NCBI GenBank assembly: GCA_026394715.1
Contig: JAPKXR010000210.1
Location: 1 to 49,442 of the forward strand
DNA from: Methanomicrobiales archaeon
Lineage (GTDB): Archaea > Halobacteriota > Methanomicrobia > Methanomicrobiales > Methanospirillaceae
Reading direction: 5' to 3'
Length of the DNA stretch: 49,442 nt
The notes beneath the pieces are model-generated. The model did no database searches and had not been told where the DNA came from. It was given only the letters and a program-made list of their open reading frames with translations. This document shows, piece after piece, positions 1 to 7,635 of the stretch. Position numbers and translations under genes: made by a program. Positions within the stretch are counted from its first letter, which is position 1. The number at the start of each line of letters is the position of its first letter.

Positions 1-257
1 GTCTGGTACTGGTCTATCTTCGGAAATTGCGGGGAAACCCAGGGGTTATAACCCCCGCTGGAAAGGAAGAGCACATCTGCCGGTGTCAGCAGTTTCACAC
101 TAATACAGTAGGATCAGGGACCCAGACTCGTTGTTACCAGCGGTAGCCGTAAGGCAGACGTTGTACCGGCCTGCTTTTGGTAAAGGTGTGGGCAATTTTC
201 TGGCCGGTTGTGGTTTCTGGTAGCGGGCTGCCATTGCTGGAAAAGGTCCATGCCTGG
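1..257 (-). pseudogene. PKD-domain protein relic (fragment P1a)
   Basis: Read on the minus strand this stretch resembles the second PKD domain and the linker of the intact gene at 7636-8811, matching roughly 8080-8335 of that gene, but stops and frame changes interrupt it. Readable pieces include AWTF followed by a segment like the parent's TTGSKIVHTFTEAG. The similarity stops sharply near 257, where a repeat unit begins. A 14-bp perfect palindrome (GGGGTTATAACCCC, 42-55) sits in the linker; a near-identical one occurs in the relic at 5139-5152. The fragment runs off the left edge of the window. Confidence 0.7.
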
Positions 258-508
258 AATAGCATTGGCTCCCTGCATTCCAGCCACTCTAAAATTCCTC
301 CATTTTCCGGCCTCGTTATCGCAAAAATTAGCCTGTTCCACCACTCACCCCGCCCGTCGACAACCCCCATTTTACAGCACCCTGATTTTTGGGCAGTATC
401 GCCCGTATTTTAGCCTGTTAATCAAAATACACCATTATTGGCTGTATTTTAACACAACACCAATATTGCCTTTTTTCACCCGGATCCGGGCCCGGAATGG
501 CGTGGGTT
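258..508. repeat. 238-bp repeat unit, copy A
   Basis: This is the first of three related units (others at 7067-7317 and 10229-10480). Each is bounded by a degenerate 13-bp direct repeat related to AATGGCGTTGGTT; here the copies are at 258-270 and 496-508, 238 bp apart. The interior is about 80% alike by eye between copies and ends in a palindrome around CCCGGATCCGGG (479-490). On the minus strand it keeps a partly conserved reading frame containing NRLIFAITRPENGG, read straight into the adjacent PKD AWTF motif. No transposase gene or terminal inverted repeat is visible. Confidence 0.7.
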
Positions 509-810
509 GGCCTTACCCTTGGCATAAACTGACTGCTGTTATGGCGGGGAAATGGGTGCGTTGGGTGGCGGGGAATGGGGGATTCGTCGAGTCACTGGAT
601 TTCACATGCATTCCCAAGGGTCCTGTCGAAGGGTTCCCGACGAGGTCCCGGCCTGAAGGGATATGCTAGAGATCGCGATCGGTTGCGTGACCTGGTAATT
701 GAACGTAAGTGGGGGGCCTCACGCTCTGAATATGCCAGGAGACCCCTTCAAGCGGAAAAAGTAAAGAGTGGTGGCGGGTATTTTTACATAGCGGTTGACA
801 ATCATCAGAG
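509..810 (-). pseudogene. PKD-protein C-terminal domain relic (P1b)
   Basis: From about 608 the sequence resembles the C-terminal domain of the intact PKD gene (around 7828-7990), including the segment encoding a GYPS-like motif and the LEG(I)WVYS region, but with frame breaks. The first 100 bp (509-607) and the end around 777-803 match the equivalent sequence after repeat copy B (7318-7620) rather than the intact gene. The relic therefore belongs to a composite block of about 550 bp shared by copies A and B. Confidence 0.65.
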
Positions 811-844
811 AATTGATATTCTTCCGAGACAATTTTTATATTAT

Positions 845-994
845 ATGCCTGAACTTGTGAAGCGGAAATGTCATAATCCTGATGCAGTCCTCGATGAACA
901 GGATTTGAAAGACATTGCCGAAGCAGAGGAAGATATCCGCCAGGGGCGGATCTATACCACAAAAGAATTACGGGAAAAACTAATGATCAGATGA
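845..994 (+). CDS. RelB-like antitoxin (49 aa)
   Basis: This acidic 49-residue protein begins MPELVKRKCH and ends with a predicted helix of the type AEEDIRQGRIYTTKELREKL, a C-terminal signature common in antitoxins paired with RelE/ParE toxins. It would bind and neutralise the toxin encoded directly downstream; its stop and the toxin's start overlap in ATGA, implying translational coupling. The frame is open further upstream, but that part is PKD-relic sequence, so the ATG at 845 was chosen. An AT-rich stretch (833-843) abuts the start rather than lying 25 bp before it. The true 5' end and promoter are therefore uncertain, and the antitoxin may be N-terminally truncated. Confidence 0.6.
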   Translation: MPELVKRKCHNPDAVLDEQDLKDIAEAEEDIRQGRIYTTKELREKLMIR

Positions 995-1245
995 GTTATT
1001 CTCTTTATTGGACAGAACGGGCCAGTAAAGATTTAGAGAAATTACCTCGCCTCATCTCACAACGGATAATAAATAAAATTGAATCTATAATTGAAGACCC
1101 CCACCGGACGGCAGAGCCTTGTGAGGGGTACTCCCTCTTTCATCAGCGGATTGGGACTTACCGCATCATCCTTAAAATTGATGACTCCGATTTATTAATA
1201 TCCATTGTCAAGATTGGTCTGAGAAAAACGGTTTACGATCGGTGA
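991..1245 (+). CDS. RelE/ParE-family toxin (84 aa)
   Basis: The 84-residue basic protein has the RelE-fold pattern: an N-terminal strand (SLYWTERASKDLEKLP), a central helix pair (RIINKIESI), then GYSLFHQRIGTYRIILKID and a final strand ending near GLRKTVYDR. Length is normal for the family, which are mostly ribosome-dependent mRNA interferases. The frame is undamaged and starts inside the antitoxin stop codon (ATGA). In an island full of broken toxin genes this is the only toxin-antitoxin pair with both frames apparently intact. Whether it cleaves mRNA or, like ParE, targets gyrase cannot be told from sequence alone. Confidence 0.75.
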   Translation: MSYSLYWTERASKDLEKLPRLISQRIINKIESIIEDPHRTAEPCEGYSLFHQRIGTYRIILKIDDSDLLISIVKIGLRKTVYDR

Positions 1246-1454
1246 TTTTTTTCTTTTACTCCTCTGTGTGAAAAGGGGAGGACATTGCATCTCCCTTTCC
1301 CTGGGCCCAATCCTTGGTGCCTGAGTTATCATATTGTAAACTTTGTCCATGCGATTATCATTCACAAACTATTATTTCCTGGTTTTTTATTGTTGCTCAA
1401 GTATCCACCTGCTAAAAATACGGCAAAAATTTCAGCCATTGTTGTGACACGACC
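1246..1454. other. Intergenic, nothing recognised
   Basis: AT-rich sequence between the toxin gene and the start of the 2.3-kb duplicated block. I see no open frame with family resemblance, no tRNA and no clear hairpin. The T-rich stretch at 1245-1260 just after the toxin stop could serve as an archaeal terminator. Confidence 0.4.
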
Positions 1455-1485
1455 AAATAGTTGCAACCCGGCACAAGGATGAGTT

Positions 1486-1665
1486 TTAGATCCCAAGTTC
1501 ATCTGCCAGAGTTTCAAAATCGCGGGAGGTTGTATCCGTGTATCCGGCTTCCCTGACCTGCACCATGAGCTCTTTATCGGAAAGTTTCGTCAATTGTCCG
1601 TTTCATGGACTCATATTCGTCAATGGAGATTGTGATCCATTTGGCTTCGTGCGTCCCATGCACTA
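1486..1665 (-). pseudogene. Antitoxin relic with frameshift
   Basis: On the minus strand one frame reads EAKWITISIDEYESMKRTID. After a single-base frame change it continues SDKELMVQVREAG and later ETLADELGI, then a stop (1486-1488). This is the size and pattern of a small type II antitoxin. The stop overlaps, tail to tail, a RelE-type C-terminal stub on the plus strand (VATRHKDEF, ending at 1489). The second copy at 10987-11160 has the same frameshift plus a stop, so the damage predates the duplication. Confidence 0.55.
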
Positions 1666-2029
1666 GAGGTCCACTCATAATTGATCAGCAGTCTATCCGG
1701 GGAATCATAAAATGTTTGTGGAACTAACTGATCTCCCCCGCCTTCCTTCAATCGTATTCGCCGTCCAATAATATAGCGAAATAGCGCTGCTCAACGCCCG
1801 GTTTTCCCAAGTCCTCTCACATTAATAACAGACCCTCTCATATGAACTGTCACGGCCGTGAACAATGCACCACCATCTACATCTTATCCCCGTGCAGCTT
1901 CTTCGTGAGCCTCACGCGACTTCCAGATTTGGTAGAAATATCAGAGGTGCATCAGAGACCAAGGGTCAATCCACTTCGCCTCGTGGAGGTAAACGATCTC
2001 TTGAGCGTTCCACGTTATGCATAGCACGA
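1666..2029. other. Degenerate sequence upstream of ATPase
   Basis: This stretch is duplicated at about 11161-11530. On the minus strand copy 2 is open for about 78 codons around VEHYGVICLHEAKWSDPW, whereas copy 1 is shifted by an indel. A dead gene common to both copies is likely, but I cannot name the family. Confidence 0.35.
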
Positions 2030-2056
2030 AATTTAAATAGTATACTTACAAGTATA
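2030..2056 (+). promoter_or_regulatory. TATA box plus palindromic operator of ATPase
   Basis: An A/T-rich TATA-like element (around 2030-2039) is centred about 29 bp before the ATG at 2063, the spacing expected for a leaderless archaeal transcript. Between the two lies a palindrome with 7-bp arms, TATACTT-AC-AAGTATA (2041-2056), exactly where a repressor would block the start site. The palindrome is preserved in the dead copy (11544-11559). Confidence 0.55.
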
Positions 2057-2062
2057 ATACTT

Positions 2063-3487
2063 ATGAGTATCTTCATTGACCGAGTGGTTGAACTCGCTGT
2101 CCTCAATGAGCGGTATGCACGGAAGGGAGCAGAGTTCATCATCCTGTATGGAAGGAGGCGGGTCGGGAAGAGCGAGTTGATTGAACATTTTTTAAAAACC
2201 AGACGGGGAATCCGGTTTCTCGCCCGGGAGGAATCAAAGCACCTTCAACTAAAAAAAATTTCTCGAAATTGTGCAGAATTTTTTCATGATACTTTTTTAC
2301 AACAGAGCCCTTTTGGCGATTGGGACAGTTTCTTTTCCTACCTTGCCGGAAAAACTAAGGAGCGCATTGTAATCGCGATCGACGAATTCCCGTACCTGGT
2401 CAAAGAAGACCCCTCCCTCCCATCAATCATCCAGGAATACTGGGATACCCGCCTGAAGGATTCAGGCATCGTACTCATACTTTCAGGTTCCAGCATTTCG
2501 ATGATGGAAGAGTATACCATGCAGCATTCAAGTCCGTTATACGGAAGGCGTACAGGCCAGATCCTGCTTCACGGTTTCCGGTTTGTGGATGTGCTGGATT
2601 ACATGGGGGACTTTGTACAGGCAGTAGAATATTATTCGGTGTTTGGCGGGACGCCAGCCTATCTCATGGCGATCGATAAAGAGAAGGGAGTCTTTGAAAA
2701 TATTACAAAAAAAATCCTCTCCGCAGATGCCGGCCTCTTTAAGGATGTGGAATTTGTCCTGCGTATGGAACTTAATGAGCCGAGGTACTACTTCTCCATT
2801 CTCTACTCCATCGCAAAGGGAAATAACCGTATCGGTCTTATTATGAACGATACCGGGTTAGATAAGGGACTTATCACAAAATATCTATCCATCCTCATCG
2901 ACCTTCAACTGGTAAGGCGGAAAATTCCCATCACCGATAATCGATTGAGTCGGAAAGGTTTGTACCAGTTATCAGATAACCTGTTTACCTTCTGGTTCCG
3001 TTTTGTTCATCCAAATATTGAACGCATCGAAAGGGGAGAGGGAGACCTGGTCATCCAAACAGACATCCAGCCGCAGTTTTCCCAGTACATTGGAAAATTA
3101 TTTGAATCCATGGCAGAGGACCTGTTCCTTGAGTTCAACAGGGAAGGACTTCTCCCCTTCAGGTTTGATATGATTGGTAGCTGGTGGGACAAAGGTGAGG
3201 AGATCGATCTCGTTGCCTACCAAAAAGAAGGTCCCTCAATCCTGTTTTGCGAGTGTAAATGGCAGGACCAGGTCAATGGGGAAAAACTTCTCGCGCAGCT
3301 CAAAGAAAAATCGGCAGGTGTACCGTGGATGGGTAAAACCAGGAAAGAATATTATTGTATCATTGCACGGTCGTTTTCACCTCCCCAAAAAAAGCAGGAA
3401 AACGACGAAAATACCCTGTATCTCGATACGGGAGACCTTGCGTCATGGCATCAGAAATGTCATCAAAAACATCAAAACAAACCTTGA
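2063..3487 (+). CDS. Archaeal AAA ATPase with DUF234 nuclease-like C-terminus
   Basis: This 474-residue protein has an N-terminal P-loop ATPase domain with Walker A GRRRVGKS (residues 30-37) and a Walker B-type IVIAIDEF near residue 120. The middle region resembles winged helices. The C-terminal DUF234 domain has a PD-(D/E)XK-like pattern: EEIDLVAY, then FCECKW around residues 380-400. The architecture is typical of the large archaeal ATPase family (COG1672), often linked to mobile or defence loci; its biochemical role is not established. ATG 2063 was chosen because the promoter and palindrome lie just upstream, although the frame is open 66 codons further. It is the intact member of a duplicated pair; the other is a pseudogene at 11566-12616. 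Confidence 0.85.
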   Translation: MSIFIDRVVELAVLNERYARKGAEFIILYGRRRVGKSELIEHFLKTRRGIRFLAREESKHLQLKKISRNCAEFFHDTFLQQSPFGDWDSFFSYLAGKTKERIVIAIDEFPYLVKEDPSLPSIIQEYWDTRLKDSGIVLILSGSSISMMEEYTMQHSSPLYGRRTGQILLHGFRFVDVLDYMGDFVQAVEYYSVFGGTPAYLMAIDKEKGVFENITKKILSADAGLFKDVEFVLRMELNEPRYYFSILYSIAKGNNRIGLIMNDTGLDKGLITKYLSILIDLQLVRRKIPITDNRLSRKGLYQLSDNLFTFWFRFVHPNIERIERGEGDLVIQTDIQPQFSQYIGKLFESMAEDLFLEFNREGLLPFRFDMIGSWWDKGEEIDLVAYQKEGPSILFCECKWQDQVNGEKLLAQLKEKSAGVPWMGKTRKEYYCIIARSFSPPQKKQENDENTLYLDTGDLASWHQKCHQKHQNKP

Positions 3488-3545
3488 GTCAGAACCACTC
3501 ATGGAAAATAAAGTATCACCAAATTTCGAAGAGTTTGTTTAATTT

Positions 3546-3755
3546 TCAATAAACCGGCTTAATTTTTAGTTGTGACCGGAAAATCCACATACGGCCTTTA
3601 TATTCTAGGTGTCTTGCTGCAGAGAACCTTTCATTTTGACCAGGAATTGCATCGTGCAAGGGAAAATCTTTTAAATCGGTTTCTTTACATGAAAAAGAAG
3701 ACAAATCGTGATGTGAGCCTATAAATTCAAATTTTAACTCGTCAAAGGAATACAC
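3546..3755 (-). pseudogene. Truncated GNAT acetyltransferase
   Basis: The 69-codon minus-strand frame starts at a GTG and reads FEFIGSHHDLSSFSC followed by ETDLKDF and SAARHLEY. This is the conserved N-terminus of GNAT acetyltransferases found in toxin-antitoxin pairs, which usually span 160-180 residues. The acetyl-CoA-binding half is absent, so the product cannot be a working acetyltransferase. The start lies 4 bp beyond the stop of the small gene at 3760-3912, the usual antitoxin-toxin order. A second copy of the same truncated fragment lies at 12677-12889. Confidence 0.7.
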
Positions 3756-3759
3756 TAAT

Positions 3760-3912
3760 TCACACTCGATCTTTTTCTTTATTGGATTGCCTGACTGCTT
3801 CACGAATCAACGCCATTCCTCTGTCCGGAATAGTTGGGTGTTCCATATACTGGTGAAATCGTAATGCGTCTTCACCGGTGAGTTCTAAACCCAGCTCAAT
3901 TGGCTTTGCCAC
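3760..3912 (-). CDS. Small antitoxin-like protein upstream of GNAT fragment
   Basis: This 50-codon gene starts with GTG at 3912 behind a very strong Shine-Dalgarno (GGAGGGG, about 6 nt away). It encodes a protein beginning (M)AKPIELGLELTGEDALRFHQYMEHP and ending RQSNKEKDRV. I recall this pattern as a short protein preceding GNAT genes in methanogens, which suggests an antitoxin partner; that recall has not been tested by search. The frame is clean although its presumed partner is truncated, so it may be an orphan antitoxin. The sequence is not present beside the second GNAT fragment at 12.9 kb. Confidence 0.6.
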   Translation of the reverse strand: MAKPIELGLELTGEDALRFHQYMEHPTIPDRGMALIREAVRQSNKEKDRV

Positions 3913-4147
3913 CTGTATCCCCTCCTTCTACTCGCTGACTATACCTGTGTCTGTAGTTGGTTATAAAAGATTTTGGCTTCTCCATAAAATGAGTGAATAA
4001 ATTTTCTTTCGTCATTAAGTTGATGGGGGGCTCGTGCGCACAACCACTTTTTACCTCTAACCCGTATTATTCAACATCGTGTGATTGTTTTCAACATAGA
4101 ACAACCTCACGTGTAGCTTCGAACCAGGGTGACGTGTGGTCAGACAT

Positions 4148-4175
4148 AATGCACATTAAATATGTGAATGCACAT
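4148..4175 (+). promoter_or_regulatory. Promoter with AATGCACAT repeats before vapB-like gene
   Basis: Two direct copies of AATGCACAT (4148-4156 and 4167-4175) bracket an A/T-rich TATA-like stretch (around 4155-4164), and ATGTG/CACAT (4162-4166 and 4171-4175) form an inverted pair. The gene start is at 4195. This arrangement fits autoregulation by a ribbon-helix-helix antitoxin, which is known for the family; here it is inference. Confidence 0.4.
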
Positions 4176-4194
4176 AATTGTGTGAGGTAGTCCA

Positions 4195-4449
4195 ATGCCC
4201 AACATGACACTTTCCCTGCCCGAAGATACCTATAGGATTGTAAAGAACCACAAGGAAATCCGCTGGAGCGAGATTGCCCGACGGGCAATTGAAGATTACG
4301 CGAAAAAAATTGCACTCATGAATGAGATAACTGCACAAAGCGAGCTTACCGAAGATGATAGTATGGCAATCGATAAGAAAATCAAATCAGGGGTCCAGCA
4401 GCGTTACACGAGTGATGCAGCAAGTATTACCGGAAGTGAGTCTGAATAG
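4195..4449 (+). CDS. VapB-type antitoxin (84 aa)
   Basis: The 84-residue protein starts MPNMTLSLPEDTYRIVKNHKEI, a ribbon-helix-helix DNA-binding N-terminus, followed by RWSEIARRAIEDYAKK, the usual helix of archaeal VapB proteins, and an acidic C-terminal tail (LTEDDSMAID) that would wrap the toxin. A GAGGT Shine-Dalgarno lies about 8 nt before the ATG. The cognate PIN-domain toxin would be expected immediately downstream. Only a short remnant is there (4493-4645), so this antitoxin appears orphaned. Confidence 0.75.
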   Translation: MPNMTLSLPEDTYRIVKNHKEIRWSEIARRAIEDYAKKIALMNEITAQSELTEDDSMAIDKKIKSGVQQRYTSDAASITGSESE

Positions 4450-4492
4450 TTGTTCTCTAAATCTTTCTGCCATCCGGAACATCAGGACATGA

Positions 4493-4645
4493 ATGATCAA
4501 AATCGTCATCGATATAAACAAAATTTTGGCCTGGCTTATTGAAATTGTGAGGAGATTCATCTCATATTGGTGTGCCAGGTGCAATATCTTTCACAAAAAA
4601 AACCTGTGTAAATCCTATGCCCAAATCCCGGGCGAAGAAGTTTAA
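4493..4645 (+). pseudogene. Truncated VapC-like PIN toxin
   Basis: The 50-codon frame opens MIKIVIDINKILAWLIE, which matches the first strand and helix of a PIN domain including the first catalytic Asp (residue 7). It then loses family resemblance and stops where a full PIN protein would continue to about 130-150 residues. It lies 43 bp after the vapB-like gene. Identification rests on a short motif, so confidence is moderate. Confidence 0.45.
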
Positions 4646-4681
4646 TCAAAAAATTAACCATTTCTTACCCTACCAACACCG

Positions 4682-5600
4682 TCAAGTTACCCTTCTGTCA
4701 GCATAAATATCCTGTATCCCTGCATCGGACTCATCTGGCCCCCCAGTCCCCCGGACCATCGTTGAGAATAGTTGATGCGTACTGTTCGCGTGACCGGGTC
4801 GAAACACGAAATTGTCGACCTGATGGTATTGATGTAGAGAAAACCTATTCGAGTATTCTGTGGGTACCCGATGAGGTCCCAAGCTCGAAGGCATATGAAA
4901 TTGAGATTGTGATCATTCGTGTGACGCGGTAATTGAACATCAGGGAGGACTCACCCTTTGGATATGTCATAAGATCCCTTCAAGCGGAAAAATTACCGAT
5001 TACAAATTCAAGGGACGAAATGTTCTGACCCGGCGCCATGCGAAAATATTGAGCGGGAGATTCCCTTGTCTATACCCGCAACTACCCTGGCATGCCGTCC
5101 GGTACTGGTATGTCAACGGAATTTGAGTGGAAACCCAAGGGGTTCAAACCCCAGCTGGTGGGGAAGATTCCATTCTCATGGGCCGGCAGTTTCACACTAA
5201 CACATCAGGACTTTTCCATGGATGCCGACTCGTTGTTTACATCTAGAGCCGTAAGGCGGAAATTGAACTGGCCTGCTTTTGGTAAAGGTATGGACAATTT
5301 TCTGGCCAGGGTGGTTTCTGGTAGCGGGATGCCATTGCTGGAAAAGGTCCAGGCACGGGATATGAGTACTCCATCGGTAGAAAGACCCGCGAATTTGACC
5401 TGTTATGGTGCATACCCTGATGCGGTGTTCGTAGAAAAATCAACAACAGGAGTGGGTAGGGCGAGGGTGTTTACTCCCAAGCAGCTCGTTTTTGCAATTG
5501 AATTTCCGCCATACCCGTTGCCTGCGGTCAGCGATCCGGGATAAATGCCGGGACTGGCAGGTATGGACCGTGGCTTTATCATTTTAAGTCTGGGTTGGAA
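4682..5600 (-). pseudogene. PKD-domain protein relic P2
   Basis: On the minus strand this parallels most of the intact gene at 7636-8811. The C-terminal domain falls in 4682-5110, the second PKD domain in about 5180-5440 and part of the first PKD domain in about 5440-5600. Frames are broken many times, and the signal peptide end is missing. Unlike relics P1, P3 and P4 it has no 238-bp repeat, so it probably represents an older or separate duplication of the parent gene. A GGGGTT-CA-AACCCC hairpin is at 5139-5152. Confidence 0.75.
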
Positions 5601-5656
5601 TGGTTCAGGCATATAGTTATCCATTCGCTTGAGCTTTTTCAGTTATCCTCTCCTTC

Positions 5657-5941
5657 TCACCTGCACGGGTCCTCCTTCGGGGCCATCATCACCCGGGAAG
5701 GCATAACCGGTGATCCTTTTCGCCGGTCTGATTTCCGTCGCGCAGATTCGATCATCATGAGGTACTGTTCTTTGTTGAGTCTGAAATTTGCCCTGTTTAC
5801 GAAAAGGGCATTGATTAAGGCACATTGTCTCTCACTCCATACTTCATTGGGAACAGACCTCACCCAGTCAGCCGATTTTTTGACAAACCAGATCCGCTCT
5901 CTTCTGTTCTGCTGACGAAATTCTGGATCAGGCGGGATCAT
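5657..5941 (-). CDS. Hypothetical partner of nucleotidyltransferase (94 aa)
   Basis: The start ATG at 5941 overlaps the upstream gene's TGA (ATGA), so translation is coupled to the nucleotidyltransferase. The 94-residue product is basic and has a conserved-looking core (RRERIWFVKKSADWVRSVPN, then EVWSERQCALINALF) with a Trp- and Arg-rich helix pattern. I recall similar small proteins beside archaeal nucleotidyltransferases but cannot name a family. The basic C-terminal tail (from about SDRRKG) may be read-through after damage. Its position argues that it acts with the upstream protein, possibly as a toxin-antitoxin-like pair. Confidence 0.55.
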   Translation of the reverse strand: MIPPDPEFRQQNRRERIWFVKKSADWVRSVPNEVWSERQCALINALFVNRANFRLNKEQYLMMIESARRKSDRRKGSPVMPSRVMMAPKEDPCR

Positions 5942-6516
5942 ACGTTCACTCCGAAGGATGAGCAAAATTCTTGTAAAAGGTCTTCATCGATGAAATCACG
6001 GGAGATCTCGCGAATATAAATTGCATCCTCAATATCTTTCTCACTCCCGAGCCAAAACTTATATGCTATCTGCATTTCAAGAGGGCCAATCCAGAAGGTC
6101 CGATCATTCATAATAAGGGGGATCCGATTTTTGAATGAATAGGCATCAGCTTCATTCCGGGTAAACTTTATCTCAATGTTAGGTATGAACTGGTCCTTTT
6201 CAGAGAGGCGAATTCCGGAACCAGAGGTAAGGATTGAATGCAGCCCACAACCATCTTCAGCATTTAAAAATTCGTAACCCTGTTCTATGAATTCATCATG
6301 GAGTAGAAGAAATGTGGATACATCGCAGACCGGTATCAGAAGATCAACATCTTCTGTGCTCCGTGTCCTTCCAAATAATATTGCCACGTATCCGCTCACT
6401 ATTACGTATGGGGTGTGAGGGGTAAGGATATTCAGAACGCGGCATACAAAGAGATCCAGCTCAGAAAGACGGCGACCTGAAATCACAAGAGCTGTTCCAT
6501 TTTGTATGATATCCAT
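5938..6516 (-). CDS. Nucleotidyltransferase-fold protein
   Basis: The 192-residue protein carries the polymerase-beta-like nucleotidyltransferase signature YVAILFGRTRSTEDVDLLI at roughly residues 45-63, with the metal-binding Asp pair in TEDVD, followed by a mixed domain ending DFIDEDLLQEFCSSF. This resembles AbiEii/MenA-like or minimal nucleotidyltransferases, many of which are toxins or phage-defence components; the subfamily is uncertain. The frame is open 25 codons further upstream, but MDIIQNG at 6516 was preferred as the start because the preceding part lacks family-like sequence. It is the first gene of a two-gene coupled unit with 5657-5941. Confidence 0.7.
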   Translation of the reverse strand: MDIIQNGTALVISGRRLSELDLFVCRVLNILTPHTPYVIVSGYVAILFGRTRSTEDVDLLIPVCDVSTFLLLHDEFIEQGYEFLNAEDGCGLHSILTSGSGIRLSEKDQFIPNIEIKFTRNEADAYSFKNRIPLIMNDRTFWIGPLEMQIAYKFWLGSEKDIEDAIYIREISRDFIDEDLLQEFCSSFGVNV

Positions 6517-6692
6517 ATTACTGGATCTGATTGAAAGATAATAATACCAACAGACTCCTTTTGCATTTCTAAAAACCCGGCCTTTATCCACATCCGTGAG
6601 TCAGGTCATCCTTCTGGTAGAATGGATGTATAACGAAACAATCACCCTGGTCGAAACCAAATGGTAAAGATAATTTCCCTGATTTCAGACGG

Positions 6693-6835
6693 GGTATAAT
6701 TCCCGCTGGAAGCCATTCAATGGATGGCCGGGTTGGGAGGTACTCTCTGGTTAATCCGGAATGGTCCTTAATTTATCGGTGAACCCTCAAGAGCAGAATG
6801 GATCTATATGCATGGATCATGGTAAAATTATCTGC
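6693..6835. repeat. Shared 3' flank of PKD relics, copy 1
   Basis: This stretch resembles 9400-9530. Both contain ATTCC(C/G)GCTGGA, a GGATGG-rich segment, a GTTAAT(C)...AATGG motif and TATCGGTGAACC, followed directly by the 3' end of a PKD-protein relic. The duplicated unit behind relics P3 and P4 therefore included sequence beyond the gene. No coding function is seen. Confidence 0.5.
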
Positions 6836-7066
6836 CTACTCTATCAACACCATCAGCTTATCATTGCCCGGTATGTATATCTCGTACCCTTGTGTAGGGA
6901 ATCGCCCAAATCTCCCCGCCCCCTTCGTTGAAGATAGTCGGTGAGTGCTGTCCGGGTGACCGGGTCGAAACATCGGAGAGTCGATCAGAAGGTACCGATT
7001 GAGATAAAACATTCTCGTGCATCCCAAGGGTCCTGTCGAAGGGTACCCGACGAGGTGCATGCCCAT
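6836..7066 (-). pseudogene. PKD-protein C-terminal relic (P3a)
   Basis: On the minus strand this encodes a recognisable C-terminal domain end: HLVGYPSTGPLG, then RPGHPDSTHRLSST and GYEIYIPGNDKLMVLIE. These parallel GWNLIGYPS and GYWIFMPSEGDLSVLIA of the intact protein. At 7060 the sequence jumps directly from this C-terminal domain into the 238-bp repeat unit, skipping the PKD domain found at the same junction in copies A and C, so an internal deletion is likely. Confidence 0.7.
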
Positions 7067-7317
7067 AATAGCTTTGGCCCCTTGTATTCCCGCCACTCAA
7101 AAATTCCTCTATTTCCCGGCCTCGTTATCGCAAAAATTAGCCTGTTTATCCTCTTACCCTGCCCGTCGACAACCCCTATTTTCCAGCACCCGGATTTTTG
7201 GGCCATATCGCCCGTATTTCGTCCTGAATTGCTAAATATTCCATTATTGGCCTTATTTTAACACAACGCCAATATTGCCTTTTTATATCCGGATCCGGAC
7301 CCGTAATGGCGTTGGTT
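7067..7317. repeat. 238-bp repeat unit, copy B
   Basis: The unit is bounded by degenerate direct repeats at 7067-7079 (AATAGCTTTGGCC) and 7305-7317 (AATGGCGTTGGTT), 238 bp apart. Interior landmarks shared with copies A and C are a TATCGCAAAAATTAGCC stretch, a CCCTGCCCG(T/G) stretch, TTTTTGGGC and a terminal TCCGGATCCGGA palindrome. The minus-strand frame NRLIFAITRPGNRG is still open here. Confidence 0.7.
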
Positions 7318-7620
7318 GACCTGACCCTGGCATAAACTGACTACAGTTCAGGCGGGGAAAAATGGGGCATTTTGCAGCGGGGAATGTGGGATTCGTCAAG
7401 TCACTGGATTTCGCATACATACCCAAGGGTCCTGTCGAAGGGTACCCGACGAGGTCCCGGCCCGAAAACATATGCAGAGAGATCGCGATCGGTCGTATGA
7501 CCTGGTAATTGAACGGAAGTGGGGGAGCCTCACGCTTTGAACAGACCATTAAGATCCCTTCAAGCGGCAAAAGTACCGGATGAAGGCAGGTATTTTTCCA
7601 CCGCGGTTGACAACCGGATC
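7318..7620 (-). pseudogene. PKD-protein C-terminal relic (P3b)
   Basis: This fragment follows repeat copy B and parallels 509-810 after copy A. The minus strand shows FNYQVIRPIAIS and DLVGYPSTGPLG, matching FKYQVTRPVVIS and NLIGYPS of the intact gene. It abuts the 3' end of the intact gene (stop at 7636), making the two copies near-tandem. Confidence 0.65.
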
Positions 7621-7635
7621 GGGTAAACTATCCGC

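Larger units (their letters stand above)
1450..3750. repeat. Segmental duplication, copy 1 (2.3 kb)
   Basis: The block is repeated at 10952-12885 in the same orientation. It contains a RelE C-terminal stub (to 1489), an antitoxin relic on the minus strand, a degenerate region, the ATPase gene 2063-3487, and a GNAT N-terminal fragment on the minus strand. Similarity begins near 'aaatagttgcaa' (1455) and fades near 3750. Copy 1 keeps the intact ATPase; copy 2 is decayed. No flanking terminal repeats or transposase are evident, so the duplication mechanism is unknown. Confidence 0.8.

Noticed and set aside
208-669. Plus-strand 153-codon open frame across repeat copy A
   Set aside because: It crosses two unrelated relic sequences and the repeat, has no family resemblance, and the equivalent frame differs in copies B and C.
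5139-5152. GGGGTTCAAACCCC resembling a tRNA T-arm
   Set aside because: No acceptor, anticodon or D-arm sequence surrounds it, and it lies in the PKD relic where a related relic has GGGGTTATAACCCC.
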